Shown: one piece after another, positions 6,923 to 13,723 of the stretch | Layout of the letters: the number at the start of each line of letters is the position of its first letter | Position numbering within the stretch: position 1 is the first letter of the stretch | Source of the DNA: an uncultured Opitutia bacterium | GTDB lineage: Bacteria > Verrucomicrobiota > Verrucomicrobiia > Opitutales > UBA953 | Length of the DNA stretch: 14,771 nucleotides | Assembly: GCA_937874455.1 (NCBI GenBank) | Contig: CALNBE010000202.1 | Coordinates: 1 to 14,771 of the forward strand | Direction of reading: 5' to 3' | The notes under the pieces: generated by a model | The model's database searches: none | The model's input: the letters and a program-made list of their open reading frames with translations, nothing else | What the model was told of the DNA's origin: nothing | Program-made: the position numbers and the translations under genes

Positions 6923-7618
6923 ATGGCTGATCCTCTTCAGAAAAAAATCCTCTTGGTGGACGACGAGTCTGATGTGACGGACTTGCTGGACTACAAGCTG
7001 CGACAGGCTGGTTACGCTGTGCGCACCCTCAATGATTCCCTGCGCGCCTTGAGTATGGCCCGGGATTTCCGCCCGGACCTTATAGTTCTCGATGTCATGA
7101 TGCCCGAGCTCACCGGCTTGCAATTGCTCCGTATGTTACGTTCCGATTCCTTGCTGCGCGACCTCCCGGTCATCCTGCTTACCGCACGGATCGAAACTGA
7201 GGACCGGGTTCGGGGACTGGAAATCGGGGCCGACGACTACGTGCCAAAGCCCTTCGACACTCGGGAATTGCTTCTGCGCATTCAGGCACTGCTCAAACGC
7301 ACTCCACACTCCGCCGCTGGCAATCCCGCAAAATTCGCCGCTGGCTCCATCGTCTTGGATATTGATCGCCACGAGGTTCAGGTCGCGGGAAAGCCCATCG
7401 ACTTGACCGCCACCGAGTTCAATTTGCTCCGCCTGCTCCTAGAGCGCAAAGGCCGGGTCCAAACCCGCGACCGGCTGCTGGCTGATGTCTGGAATTACTC
7501 GGCAGATCTCGAAACCCGCACTGTGGATACTCACATCCGCCGATTGCGGGAAAAATTGGGGGCTGCCGCCGATGAAATCGAAACCATTCGAGGCGTCGGT
7601 TACAAAATTGGGGGCTGA
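6923..7618 (+). CDS. OmpR/PhoB-family response regulator
   Basis: 231-residue DNA-binding response regulator. The receiver domain (about 8-120) has the acidic pair D13/D14, phosphoacceptor D57 in VLDVMMP, the switch threonine T87 in ILLTA and K109 in the VPKPF motif. A C-terminal winged-helix (trans_reg_C) domain occupies about 135-230, ending with the usual VDTHIRRLREKLG and IRGVGYKI. The domain order and length are normal for PhoB/OmpR proteins. The ATG at 6923 puts the first beta strand (KKILLVDD) at the expected distance from the N-terminus; no Shine-Dalgarno sequence is present. The kinase gene starts five bases after this stop, so they form one operon and very likely a cognate pair. PhoB is the closest guess from the PhoR-like partner, but no Pho box was recognised and the regulon is unknown. 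Confidence 0.93.
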   Translation: MADPLQKKILLVDDESDVTDLLDYKLRQAGYAVRTLNDSLRALSMARDFRPDLIVLDVMMPELTGLQLLRMLRSDSLLRDLPVILLTARIETEDRVRGLEIGADDYVPKPFDTRELLLRIQALLKRTPHSAAGNPAKFAAGSIVLDIDRHEVQVAGKPIDLTATEFNLLRLLLERKGRVQTRDRLLADVWNYSADLETRTVDTHIRRLREKLGAAADEIETIRGVGYKIGG

Positions 7619-7623
7619 TCCTC

Positions 7624-8781
7624 ATGGCTGCACCAAAAAAAGGGCAGGGGAGCATCTGGCGTCTTTTCCGCCGACGGGGGAAAAAATCCCCCTGTTCCCG
7701 AGACCTGCTGACGGCCATGCTTGCCGGCATCAACGACCCGGCCTTCATTTTGGACGAAGGAGACCGTATTTGTTTAATGAATACAGCGGGGAAAAGATTG
7801 CTGGGAAATTCTCCGGACGACCGTTCGTTGCCCGCCCTGCTGGGCAGCGCGGAATTAATCTCCCGGCTGGCCCGTTGGCGAGACAGGGAAGGGGAGGAGG
7901 GAGCGGCCCCTGTGGAAATTCACCTGAATCGTGCTCCCGCTTCCGACGTCTGGTTGGAAGGATCCGCCGCCCGCCTTCCTGATTTACCGGACATTTCCTC
8001 CGGGCTGCTGCTGGTAGTGCTTCGCGACATCTCCCAGTTGCGGCGGCTGGAAACGCTGCGCCAAGATTTTGTTGCCAATGTTTCCCATGATCTCCGCACC
8101 CCGGTCACTATTTTAAAGGGTTACGCAGAAAGCTTATACGAGGATTTCGATACGCTGAATGATATTGATAAAAAAAATTTTATAGAAAGGCTCTATCGCA
8201 ACACTGTCCGGATGAGCCGTCTTTTAGAGGATATGTTGCAGCTGGCGGTGTTGGAGCAGGGGAGCCCCGTTATTTATCCCCAGCCAGGGCAGTTGCACAA
8301 CCTGATCCGGGAAGCTGTTGACATTTTGCAGGACCGTTTTTCCTCCGCCCAAGTCGATGTCACCCTTGCCCTGGAGGCCGACGACCGCCAAGTTGCCGTC
8401 GATCCACAAAAAATGTTGCGGGTGCTGGTCAATTTGCTGGAAAACGCCCTCCGTCATGCTGTCGGCCTGACTTGTATCCAGATTAAAACAGTAAATGGGG
8501 CGAACGGCGGCGTCTGCTTTTCCGTTACAGATGACGGATCCGGAATGGCCCCTGCCGATCGGGAGCGGATGTTTGAGCGTTTCTTCCGGGCCGACAAAAG
8601 CCGCACTGGGGAAAAGAGCCTCGGCTTGGGTCTGAGCATTGTGAAGCACATTATCCGTTTGCATCACGGCACCATCTCCGCCGAAGCCAACCGCCCGCGC
8701 GGCCTGATTATCCGCATTGAAATTCCCGGACAAGCGGGTGAGAAGAAGGAATCCCCCTCCGTGGCGGATGCTCCTCACTGA
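7624..8781 (+). CDS. PhoR-like sensor histidine kinase without membrane segments
   Basis: 385-residue kinase expected to phosphorylate the adjacent response regulator. A PAS-like sensor domain spans about 30-137 (PAFILDEGDRICLMNTAGKRLL is a typical opening). The HisKA domain has the phospho-accepting H155 in FVANVSHDLRTPVT. The HATPase domain shows the N box (NLLENALRHA, 270-279), the G1 box (DDGSGM, 303-308), the F box (FERFFRADKSR, 317-327) and the G2 box (GLGLSIVK, 334-341). No transmembrane stretch is visible: the N-terminus is basic (RLFRRRGKK) and polar, whereas most PhoR-type kinases are membrane-anchored. It is therefore probably a cytosolic sensor or attached through a partner. An upstream truncation seems unlikely, because the regulator gene ends five bases before this start. 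The kinase family is certain; the signal is unknown. Confidence 0.93.
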   Translation: MAAPKKGQGSIWRLFRRRGKKSPCSRDLLTAMLAGINDPAFILDEGDRICLMNTAGKRLLGNSPDDRSLPALLGSAELISRLARWRDREGEEGAAPVEIHLNRAPASDVWLEGSAARLPDLPDISSGLLLVVLRDISQLRRLETLRQDFVANVSHDLRTPVTILKGYAESLYEDFDTLNDIDKKNFIERLYRNTVRMSRLLEDMLQLAVLEQGSPVIYPQPGQLHNLIREAVDILQDRFSSAQVDVTLALEADDRQVAVDPQKMLRVLVNLLENALRHAVGLTCIQIKTVNGANGGVCFSVTDDGSGMAPADRERMFERFFRADKSRTGEKSLGLGLSIVKHIIRLHHGTISAEANRPRGLIIRIEIPGQAGEKKESPSVADAPH

Positions 8782-8842
8782 GCACGCCGAGGTATTTTGC
8801 TTTGCTCTTCCGGGGTTCTTGCTTTGCGTTGCCACCAGCATC

Positions 8843-9514
8843 ATGGCGACCTCCTCCTTCATCACCATTGCCGTCGACGGCGGCGCAGCTTCAGGAAAAT
8901 CCTCCACCAGCCGGGCTCTTTCAACCCGTTTTAACTTGATGCATGTGGATACTGGCGCGCACTACCGCACAATTTCCCTTGCCCTCACCGAAGCGGGGCT
9001 GACTCCGGAAGACACTGCGCGGGTGCAACAAATTCTGCCGGGGCTTCCGCTTGGCAGCGTGGTGGAGGGTAGAACCGCCCGACTGGCCATTCACGGCAAG
9101 GCTCCGGCAGACGAATCCCTTCGCACCCCTGAGATCAACGCCGTGGTGGCGCAGTTCGCCGCCATTCCCGCAGTGCGGCATTATCTTTTCGACTATCAGC
9201 GAGCCCAAGTTGCACTCGCTCGCGAAAAAAACTTTTCCGGCCTGATCATGGAAGGGCGCGACATTGGTTCGGTGATTCTTCCCGACGCTGACTTGCGCCT
9301 GTTTCTGGAGGCCGATCCGGCAGCCCGGGCTAAGAGAAGAGCGGCAGAGGGTAGGGCGGACGCAGTCGCCCAGCGTGACCGAATCGATGCCTCCCGAACC
9401 ACCGCCCCTTTAACCTGTCCCAACGGGGCGACGCGCATCGACAGCACTCACTTGTCCTTGGAACAGGTGGTGGAAAAAATCGCCGTGTTGATAACGGCGT
9501 TGTTAAATTCCTGA
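8843..9514 (+). CDS. cmk: Cytidylate kinase
   Basis: 223-residue cytoplasmic (d)CMP kinase that makes (d)CDP from (d)CMP and ATP and so feeds CTP pools and CDP-linked lipid precursors. The P-loop is GGAASGKS (13-20). HVDTGAHYR (34-42) corresponds to the family's DSGAxYR substrate motif, and LIMEGRDIGSVILPDADLRLFLEADPAARAKRR is the diagnostic CMP kinase block. The C-terminal part (IDASRTTAPL, then RIDSTHLSLEQVV) also fits, and the length matches bacterial CMK (220-230). I chose the ATG at 8843 because the core begins seven residues later; the frame is open back to 8717, overlapping the kinase gene. No Shine-Dalgarno sequence is seen. plsC follows after 22 bases. Confidence 0.95.
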   Translation: MATSSFITIAVDGGAASGKSSTSRALSTRFNLMHVDTGAHYRTISLALTEAGLTPEDTARVQQILPGLPLGSVVEGRTARLAIHGKAPADESLRTPEINAVVAQFAAIPAVRHYLFDYQRAQVALAREKNFSGLIMEGRDIGSVILPDADLRLFLEADPAARAKRRAAEGRADAVAQRDRIDASRTTAPLTCPNGATRIDSTHLSLEQVVEKIAVLITALLNS

Positions 9515-9536
9515 AATTTTCTTTGCTGGCTGGTCC

Positions 9537-10184
9537 ATGCCTCTCGCTTCCGATAATCCTGTCTACATTGGCGTTTATCACACCGCCCGCTGGTTTTCAA
9601 ATTTGCTTGGCCGGGTGGATGTCAGCGGACTGCAAAACGTCCCATCCGGCGGTTGCATCATCGCTTGCAACCACCAGAGTTTTCTTGACCCGCCATTAGT
9701 GGGCAGTGCGCTGCAGAAGGAGACTTTTTTCTTCGCCCGAAAGACCCTTTTCAACAATCCAATTCTTGGATACATTCTTCGGACCTGCAACACCATTCCC
9801 GTGGACCGGGACGGAGGCTCTGACGTAGCGGCGTTTAAAAAGGTTTTTTCGGTTCTAAAAAATGGCCACAGTCTGCTGATGTTTCCCGAAGGAACCCGGA
9901 GTAAGGACGGGCGTTTGCAGGAGGCTCAGGCCGGCATCGGTTTAATCGCCTGCAAAACTCGGGTACCGGTGGTGCCGGTGCGGGTATTTGGCGCGGCATC
10001 ACTTTTGCCCCGCGGACATTTTCTGCCGCATCCGGGAGCACGCATCAGCGTGCGTTTTTCTCCCGCGCTTTCCGTGGAGGAATTTGATCCGGGTACCGGG
10101 CATCCCGAGCGTTTTCTGGAGGCTTCGCGCCGTATCATGCGGGTGATCGCCGCCACAAGGGAAGCTCCGGATTTTGTCGCCTGA
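9537..10184 (+). CDS. plsC: 1-acyl-sn-glycerol-3-phosphate acyltransferase
   Basis: 215-residue membrane-associated acyltransferase that acylates lysophosphatidic acid at the sn-2 position to give phosphatidic acid. The catalytic HX4D motif is NHQSFLD, with H46 and D51. The second block, FPEGTRSKDG (116-125), binds the phosphate group, and a later PVVPVRVFGA segment corresponds to the family's proline-containing block. The length is at the short end of the family (about 200-250). There is no obvious N-terminal transmembrane helix, so attachment may be through amphipathic segments. It lies 22 bases after cmk and probably shares its transcript. The product phosphatidate, activated with CTP, is the precursor used by the PssA encoded further along. 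Transcription ends at the strong terminator 33 bases downstream. Confidence 0.93.
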   Translation: MPLASDNPVYIGVYHTARWFSNLLGRVDVSGLQNVPSGGCIIACNHQSFLDPPLVGSALQKETFFFARKTLFNNPILGYILRTCNTIPVDRDGGSDVAAFKKVFSVLKNGHSLLMFPEGTRSKDGRLQEAQAGIGLIACKTRVPVVPVRVFGAASLLPRGHFLPHPGARISVRFSPALSVEEFDPGTGHPERFLEASRRIMRVIAATREAPDFVA

Positions 10185-10216
10185 TTTCTTTGGAAATTTC
10201 CTTTACTCTAGGAAAC

Positions 10217-10246
10217 AAAAAACTCCGGGAGACCCCGGAGTTTTTT
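10217..10246. terminator. Bidirectional intrinsic terminator (plsC / dnaN)
   Basis: A perfect stem pairs ACTCCGGG (10222-10229) with CCCGGAGT (10234-10241) around loop AGAC. It is flanked by A5 on the left and T5 on the right, which extend the pairing to 13 bp. The T-tract lies on the correct side for both strands, so it can end plsC (plus) and dnaN (minus), which converge here. Confidence 0.94.
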
Positions 10247-10269
10247 GATCGGCCAGAATCCTCAGCCTC

Positions 10270-11394
10270 TCAGCTTAACCGCTGTGGCATTACCACGCAG
10301 AGGAAATCCTCCTTGTTTTTGAAGACGCCGGGGGACATGTCATCCTTGAATTCAAAGTGCACTGTGTCATCGGAGAGCGCCCGCAAGGGATCGCTGAGGT
10401 ATTGCGGATTGAAGGCGATTTTCACCTCGGGGCCGTCGTATTTCACCGCAACTTTTTCATGTGCCTCCCCAAACTCTGTGCTGGAGGCGGAAATTTCGAT
10501 TTCGTTGTTTCCCACGGTCAGTTTCACGGAACTACTTTTGTCGCTGGTCATGATGGCGGCGCGGCCGACACATTCGAGCAGCAATTCTCGCTCAATGTCC
10601 ACGCGGTGCACGGTTTCCTTCGGGATGACCTGTCGGTAATTCGGGTAGTTGCCCTCAACCACTTTGGAAACCAGCCGGATATTGTCGACGAGGCCGGTGT
10701 CATTTTTGGTGATTTGGGTGACAAAGGAGACCTGCCGATCATTAAAGGTGATGGCGACCTCACCGGCATCGCCCAGCAAGCGCTGTAATTCTGCGACAGT
10801 CTTCGCAGGGAGAATCAAGCTGCCTCCTTCATCCTCGCCAATTGTCATTGTCTTTTCCGCTGTTGCCAAGCGGCGACCGTCAGTGGCCACCAAGCTTAAT
10901 TTTCCTTCGCCAAAATTAAAGAAAACCCCGTTGAGAATATAACGGTTTTCGTCTGTTGACTGAGCGTAAGCGACTTTTTTCAGGAGCCCCGACAAATCCT
11001 TCTGGGCAAGGGAGAAATTGTGCTGATCCGCAAAAGTGGGCAGCGGGGGAAACTGATCGGCGGCCAAGCCCATGATTTGAAAAACAGATCCGCCGGAGGT
11101 AATTTTCACCCGATTTTGTCCGCTCAATTCCACCGTGGTGTCGTTGCTCGGCAACGCGCGCACAATGGTGGCAAGCTTCTTCACCGGAAGAGTGATCGTG
11201 CCGTTGGTGCTCACTTCCGCCTTGATGCGGGCCCGTATGCCCAGATCGAGGTTGGTGGTGGTCAAAGAAACCGTGTCCCCTTCCGCCTCAATGAGGACAT
11301 TGCTCAAAATCGGCATCGAGGCACGGGTGCCCACGACGTTAATCACTTGGGAGAGTCCGGTAACGAAATGGTCGCGGTTGATCTTGAACTTCAT
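10270..11394 (-). CDS. dnaN: DNA polymerase III beta sliding clamp
   Basis: 374-residue replication clamp that encircles DNA as a dimer and tethers polymerase III. Three clamp domains are expected at about 1-120, 125-250 and 255-374. Diagnostic stretches are the N-terminal MKFKINRDHF and PILSNVLIEA, the FPPLP segment near the first domain boundary, LSLVATDGRRLA in the second domain, and the C-terminal VVMPQRL, part of the hydrophobic protein-binding pocket. The length is typical. The ATG at 11392-11394 gives a standard N-terminus; no Shine-Dalgarno sequence is visible. It converges on plsC at the terminator 10217-10246. The 289-base spacer upstream must hold its promoter and contains DnaA-box-like motifs. 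dnaA is not next to it, at least within this window. Confidence 0.97.
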   Translation of the reverse strand: MKFKINRDHFVTGLSQVINVVGTRASMPILSNVLIEAEGDTVSLTTTNLDLGIRARIKAEVSTNGTITLPVKKLATIVRALPSNDTTVELSGQNRVKITSGGSVFQIMGLAADQFPPLPTFADQHNFSLAQKDLSGLLKKVAYAQSTDENRYILNGVFFNFGEGKLSLVATDGRRLATAEKTMTIGEDEGGSLILPAKTVAELQRLLGDAGEVAITFNDRQVSFVTQITKNDTGLVDNIRLVSKVVEGNYPNYRQVIPKETVHRVDIERELLLECVGRAAIMTSDKSSSVKLTVGNNEIEISASSTEFGEAHEKVAVKYDGPEVKIAFNPQYLSDPLRALSDDTVHFEFKDDMSPGVFKNKEDFLCVVMPQRLS

Positions 11395-11683
11395 GATGCT
11401 GGGAACTTGAGGTAAGGTTTTTGGATAAGCAAACTTTTTGAAAAGAGAGGAAGGGGGAAAAGTGAATTTTGCCGGGAGGAAGACAAAGCTATTAAGAAGT
11501 AATCTATTTAAAAAAGAGAGTAATCCATCTTAGGTGTTGGGAACAGTGCGAACAGCTTTTCATCCGTCTATGTTTCAAAGAACTTGGGAGAAAATTCTTC
11601 TGTGAAAAACCGGAGGGGAAGCGAGGCCGTTTGCTGTGGACAAGGTTATTGGCGGAAGGATCGCCCGGCTGTTCACAGGCTAT
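11395..11683. other. Candidate origin of replication or dnaN regulatory spacer
   Basis: This gene-free spacer between dnaN and pssA is richer in A+T than its surroundings. It holds DnaA-box-like sequences: TTTGGATAA at 11420-11428 (complement TTATCCAAA), TGTGAAAAA at 11601-11609 (complement TTTTTCACA) and TGTGGACAA at 11635-11643 (complement TTGTCCACA). Each is one mismatch from TTATNCACA or TTATCCACA. A weaker one is CTGTTCACA at 11669-11677, with two mismatches. An A/T-rich stretch at about 11491-11530 could be an unwinding element. Position next to dnaN and a few kilobases from two parS sites supports the idea, but no perfect DnaA box is present. It could simply be a dnaN promoter region under DnaA control. 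Confidence 0.35.
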
Positions 11684-12604
11684 TCAGAATTCCTCGTCCA
11701 AGTTATTCTCATCCAAGTGGGGAGAACCATCGGCATTTTTCTTCGGGAAATATTTTTTGCGAGCGGTGTAAAGCAGGCCGTTGAGAATGAAGGCGAGGAA
11801 AAGGCCGGGTATCACGTAGTTGAAATACGAAATGCTCAGTAACAGCAGAATGATCACGAGGATGAACACCTGGGCTTTCAATCGCGTGTTCCAATTGATG
11901 TGCTTGAAGCTTGGATACCGAATGTTGCTGACCATCAGATAGGAAATCAACAGCACCAGTGGAAGCAACAGGGTGGTGAGATTGCGCAGATTGTGCTCGC
12001 TGAGATTGGCATGAGTGAGAAGCAAAACCAGTGAGGCAATCATGCCGGCGGCGGTGGGCGAGGGGAGGCCGACGAATTCTCCGCTGGGTTTTTTGTTTTC
12101 GTTACCGGGAACCAGGGGATTCGTAAGCACATTGAAACGGGCCAGCCGAATACCGACGCAAAGCAAATAGATGAACGCAAAGACCCAGCCAAAATTTCTT
12201 CCGGTCTCGCCGATCCAACCAAGGTTGGCTTCCGGGTTGGGATTAAGGATGAGAAAAAAAACCATCAAGGCTGGAGCCACCCCAAAGGAAACCGTGTCTG
12301 CAATGCTGTCGAATTCCGCGCCAAACAATGATTCCCGCTTGAAAGTTCGGGCAATCCGCCCGTCAAACAAGTCGCAAATACACGCTCCAAGAATGAAATA
12401 AACCGCTCTTTGGTAAAGCCCGTTGGCCAGTGCTGGATCCGAATATTTGGCCAAAATGCAGGAATGAATGGAAAGAAAACCGCACAACATGTTCCCGGCC
12501 GTGAAGAGGTTTGGGAAAAGATAAATCCGGCTGGCCTCCTCTGGATTGTGGTACTTGGGGCCATTCGGAGGGGTTGATTGGGAAAGGGGATCGTTCATTC
12601 TCAT
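11684..12604 (-). CDS. pssA: CDP-diacylglycerol--serine O-phosphatidyltransferase
   Basis: 306-residue integral membrane enzyme that makes phosphatidylserine from CDP-diacylglycerol and L-serine, the precursor of phosphatidylethanolamine. The complete CDP-alcohol phosphotransferase motif is present: D78-LF-D81-G-RI-A-R86, eight residues, G95-AEF-D99-SIA-D103. Several hydrophobic helices follow, including segments around WVFAFIYLLCVGI, AAGMIASLVLLLTH, LLLPLVLLISYLMV and AQVFILVIILLLL. The tail after the last helix is charged (KKYFPKK, then ENNLDEEF). IYLFPNLFTAGNMLCGF is the usual opening of type II Pss enzymes. Two in-frame ATGs, at 12602-12604 and 12596-12598, could each be the start; neither has a Shine-Dalgarno sequence. 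A RelE/ParE-like gene ends 21 bases upstream and probably shares the transcript. No phosphatidylserine decarboxylase gene is adjacent. Confidence 0.94.
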   Translation of the reverse strand: MRMNDPLSQSTPPNGPKYHNPEEASRIYLFPNLFTAGNMLCGFLSIHSCILAKYSDPALANGLYQRAVYFILGACICDLFDGRIARTFKRESLFGAEFDSIADTVSFGVAPALMVFFLILNPNPEANLGWIGETGRNFGWVFAFIYLLCVGIRLARFNVLTNPLVPGNENKKPSGEFVGLPSPTAAGMIASLVLLLTHANLSEHNLRNLTTLLLPLVLLISYLMVSNIRYPSFKHINWNTRLKAQVFILVIILLLLSISYFNYVIPGLFLAFILNGLLYTARKKYFPKKNADGSPHLDENNLDEEF

Positions 12605-12625
12605 TAAGGGGAAAACCGCGCACGG

Positions 12626-12982
12626 TTATTTTTTCAAGCTGTCGAGGTACCTCCAAAAGGATTGGTCCTGCTCAATTTGCTGTTCTTCTGTGAAGGGCAG
12701 TTTCGTCCGAAAAACAAAATCCGCCAGGCTGTGCTTGTGCAGCACGTAGTGGCAAAACAGCACAGTGTCTTTTTCTTGAATTTCAAAATACAGCCGGAAA
12801 TCCTCCACCCGCAGCCGGTAAAAAGTTTTTCCTTCGCGATGAATAACCCCGATCGCTGAACGGTCGGTGCCCAGTCGCTCCGGCGTGATGCCGCTCAACT
12901 CATCGATGAGTTTCATTTGGTCAAACGTGCCGAGTTTGTTGATCTCGGACATGCTCTGGTCACTGAAGGTCAATTGGTACAT
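12626..12982 (-). CDS. RelE/ParE-like toxin family protein, no antitoxin seen
   Basis: Predicted 118-residue protein resembling the RelE/ParE toxin superfamily. The opening YQLTFSDQSMSEINKL, the central REGKTFYRLRVEDFRLYFEIQEKDTVLFCHYVLHKH and the alternating basic/hydrophobic strands match the RelE fold pattern, in which a basic groove engages mRNA on the ribosome. A C-terminal extension of about 35 residues (FRTKLPFTEEQQIEQDQSFWRYLDSLKK) goes beyond a minimal RelE of about 85-100 residues. I chose the ATG at 12980-12982, because the longer frame to 13057 runs back through a terminator hairpin. No antitoxin-like gene flanks it: downstream at 21 bases is pssA, and upstream is a terminator then the DUF5069-like gene. 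It may have become a housekeeping regulator. The superfamily call is moderately sure; toxicity is not shown. Confidence 0.68.
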   Translation of the reverse strand: MYQLTFSDQSMSEINKLGTFDQMKLIDELSGITPERLGTDRSAIGVIHREGKTFYRLRVEDFRLYFEIQEKDTVLFCHYVLHKHSLADFVFRTKLPFTEEQQIEQDQSFWRYLDSLKK

Positions 12983-13043
12983 CGCAGTGTGGCGGTTGAT
13001 AAGGAAAAACAGGACAACTGATTGCGCCGGACAGGCAACAGCT

Positions 13044-13068
13044 AAAAACCCGCTCACATGGAGCGGGT
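13044..13068 (-). terminator. Intrinsic terminator of the DUF5069-like gene
   Basis: ACCCGCTC (13048-13055) pairs with GAGCGGGT (13061-13068) around loop ACATG. On the minus strand the stem is followed by five T (complement of 13044-13048). It ends transcripts from the gene that stops at 13094 and separates that gene from the RelE-like gene and pssA, implying a promoter for those within about 12983-13043. Confidence 0.88.
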
Positions 13069-13093
13069 CGGCTGAAGAGAGGCGAAGGAAAAA

Positions 13094-13546
13094 TCAGGCT
13101 TTGCCACCGAACGACACAAAGTCGTCCAAATCGAGCAAATCGAACCAAGTACCGATGTCGGGCCGCGTTGGAGCAATTTCCCCCTGCCATTTGTCGTAAA
13201 ACGCCCGGCTTTCCCGGTCGGTCGGAATGCGACTTTCCTGGTAGGCGACCCAAGTCGCGATTTCATACGGCGCGCGCTTGAACCGAGCGTTTTGCTCAAT
13301 CCAAGCCAGCAACTCACCGTCGCCTTTTCCCTTGGCCACTTCGGCTTTAAACGCCTCAGGATCGATTCCGACAAAAGAGATAAAGTGTTGGTCGAGCGGG
13401 CAGTTGTAGTGGAATTCTCCGCCGGTTCCGGCGAGAATGGCGCGGCATTTGTCGATCATGCGAGGCAGGATCACGTAGCCGCCCAAACGGGCGCGGGCAC
13501 TGCGAGGAGGACGTTGGGTCAGGTCAGTTGGAGATGTTGTTGCCAT
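13094..13546 (-). CDS. DUF5069-like protein of unknown function
   Basis: Predicted 150-residue soluble protein. I recognise it as DUF5069-like from memory of the pattern RSARARLGGYVILPRMIDKCRA, FHYNCPLDQHFISFVGIDPEAF and KGDGELLAWIEQNA, a family seen in Verrucomicrobiota and Planctomycetota. There are no membrane segments and no signal peptide. Conserved-looking features include the RLGGY(V)ILPRMIDK stretch, the YNCPLD block with a cysteine, and the aromatic C-terminal part (IGTWFDLLDLDDF). No catalytic motif known to me is visible. I chose the ATG at 13544-13546; the frame extends to 13585 but adds unconvincing residues. It is divergent from argH, with 177 bases between the starts, and ends at its own terminator. 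The function is unknown. Confidence 0.75.
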   Translation of the reverse strand: MATTSPTDLTQRPPRSARARLGGYVILPRMIDKCRAILAGTGGEFHYNCPLDQHFISFVGIDPEAFKAEVAKGKGDGELLAWIEQNARFKRAPYEIATWVAYQESRIPTDRESRAFYDKWQGEIAPTRPDIGTWFDLLDLDDFVSFGGKA

Positions 13547-13723
13547 GGTAAAGAATGCATTGAATGCGGATTCCACCTTACGCAATTTTCCTTTGCCGCC
13601 AAGCGGGGAAAACAGGGAATAGAGAATTGGGAGTAGCCAAAGGAAAATTTTCTTTGCGGGAACCGACGCGAGGAACGCGTTGAAAATGTTGCCAACGCAG
13701 CGCGGGTGTTCATCAAGCAGGGC

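Noticed and set aside
6786..6977. A 63-codon plus-strand frame between mnmG and the response regulator
   Set aside because: It overlaps the response regulator start in another frame, crosses the strong hairpin at 6856-6887, and its translation resembles no family I know.
10190..10639. A 149-codon plus-strand frame across the terminator and the dnaN 3' end
   Set aside because: It begins just after plsC, reads through the bidirectional terminator and lies antisense to a certain dnaN.
13666..13680. ACGCG-AGGAA-CGCGT inverted repeat upstream of argH
   Set aside because: A five-base stem is too short to call an arginine operator or terminator in GC-rich DNA.
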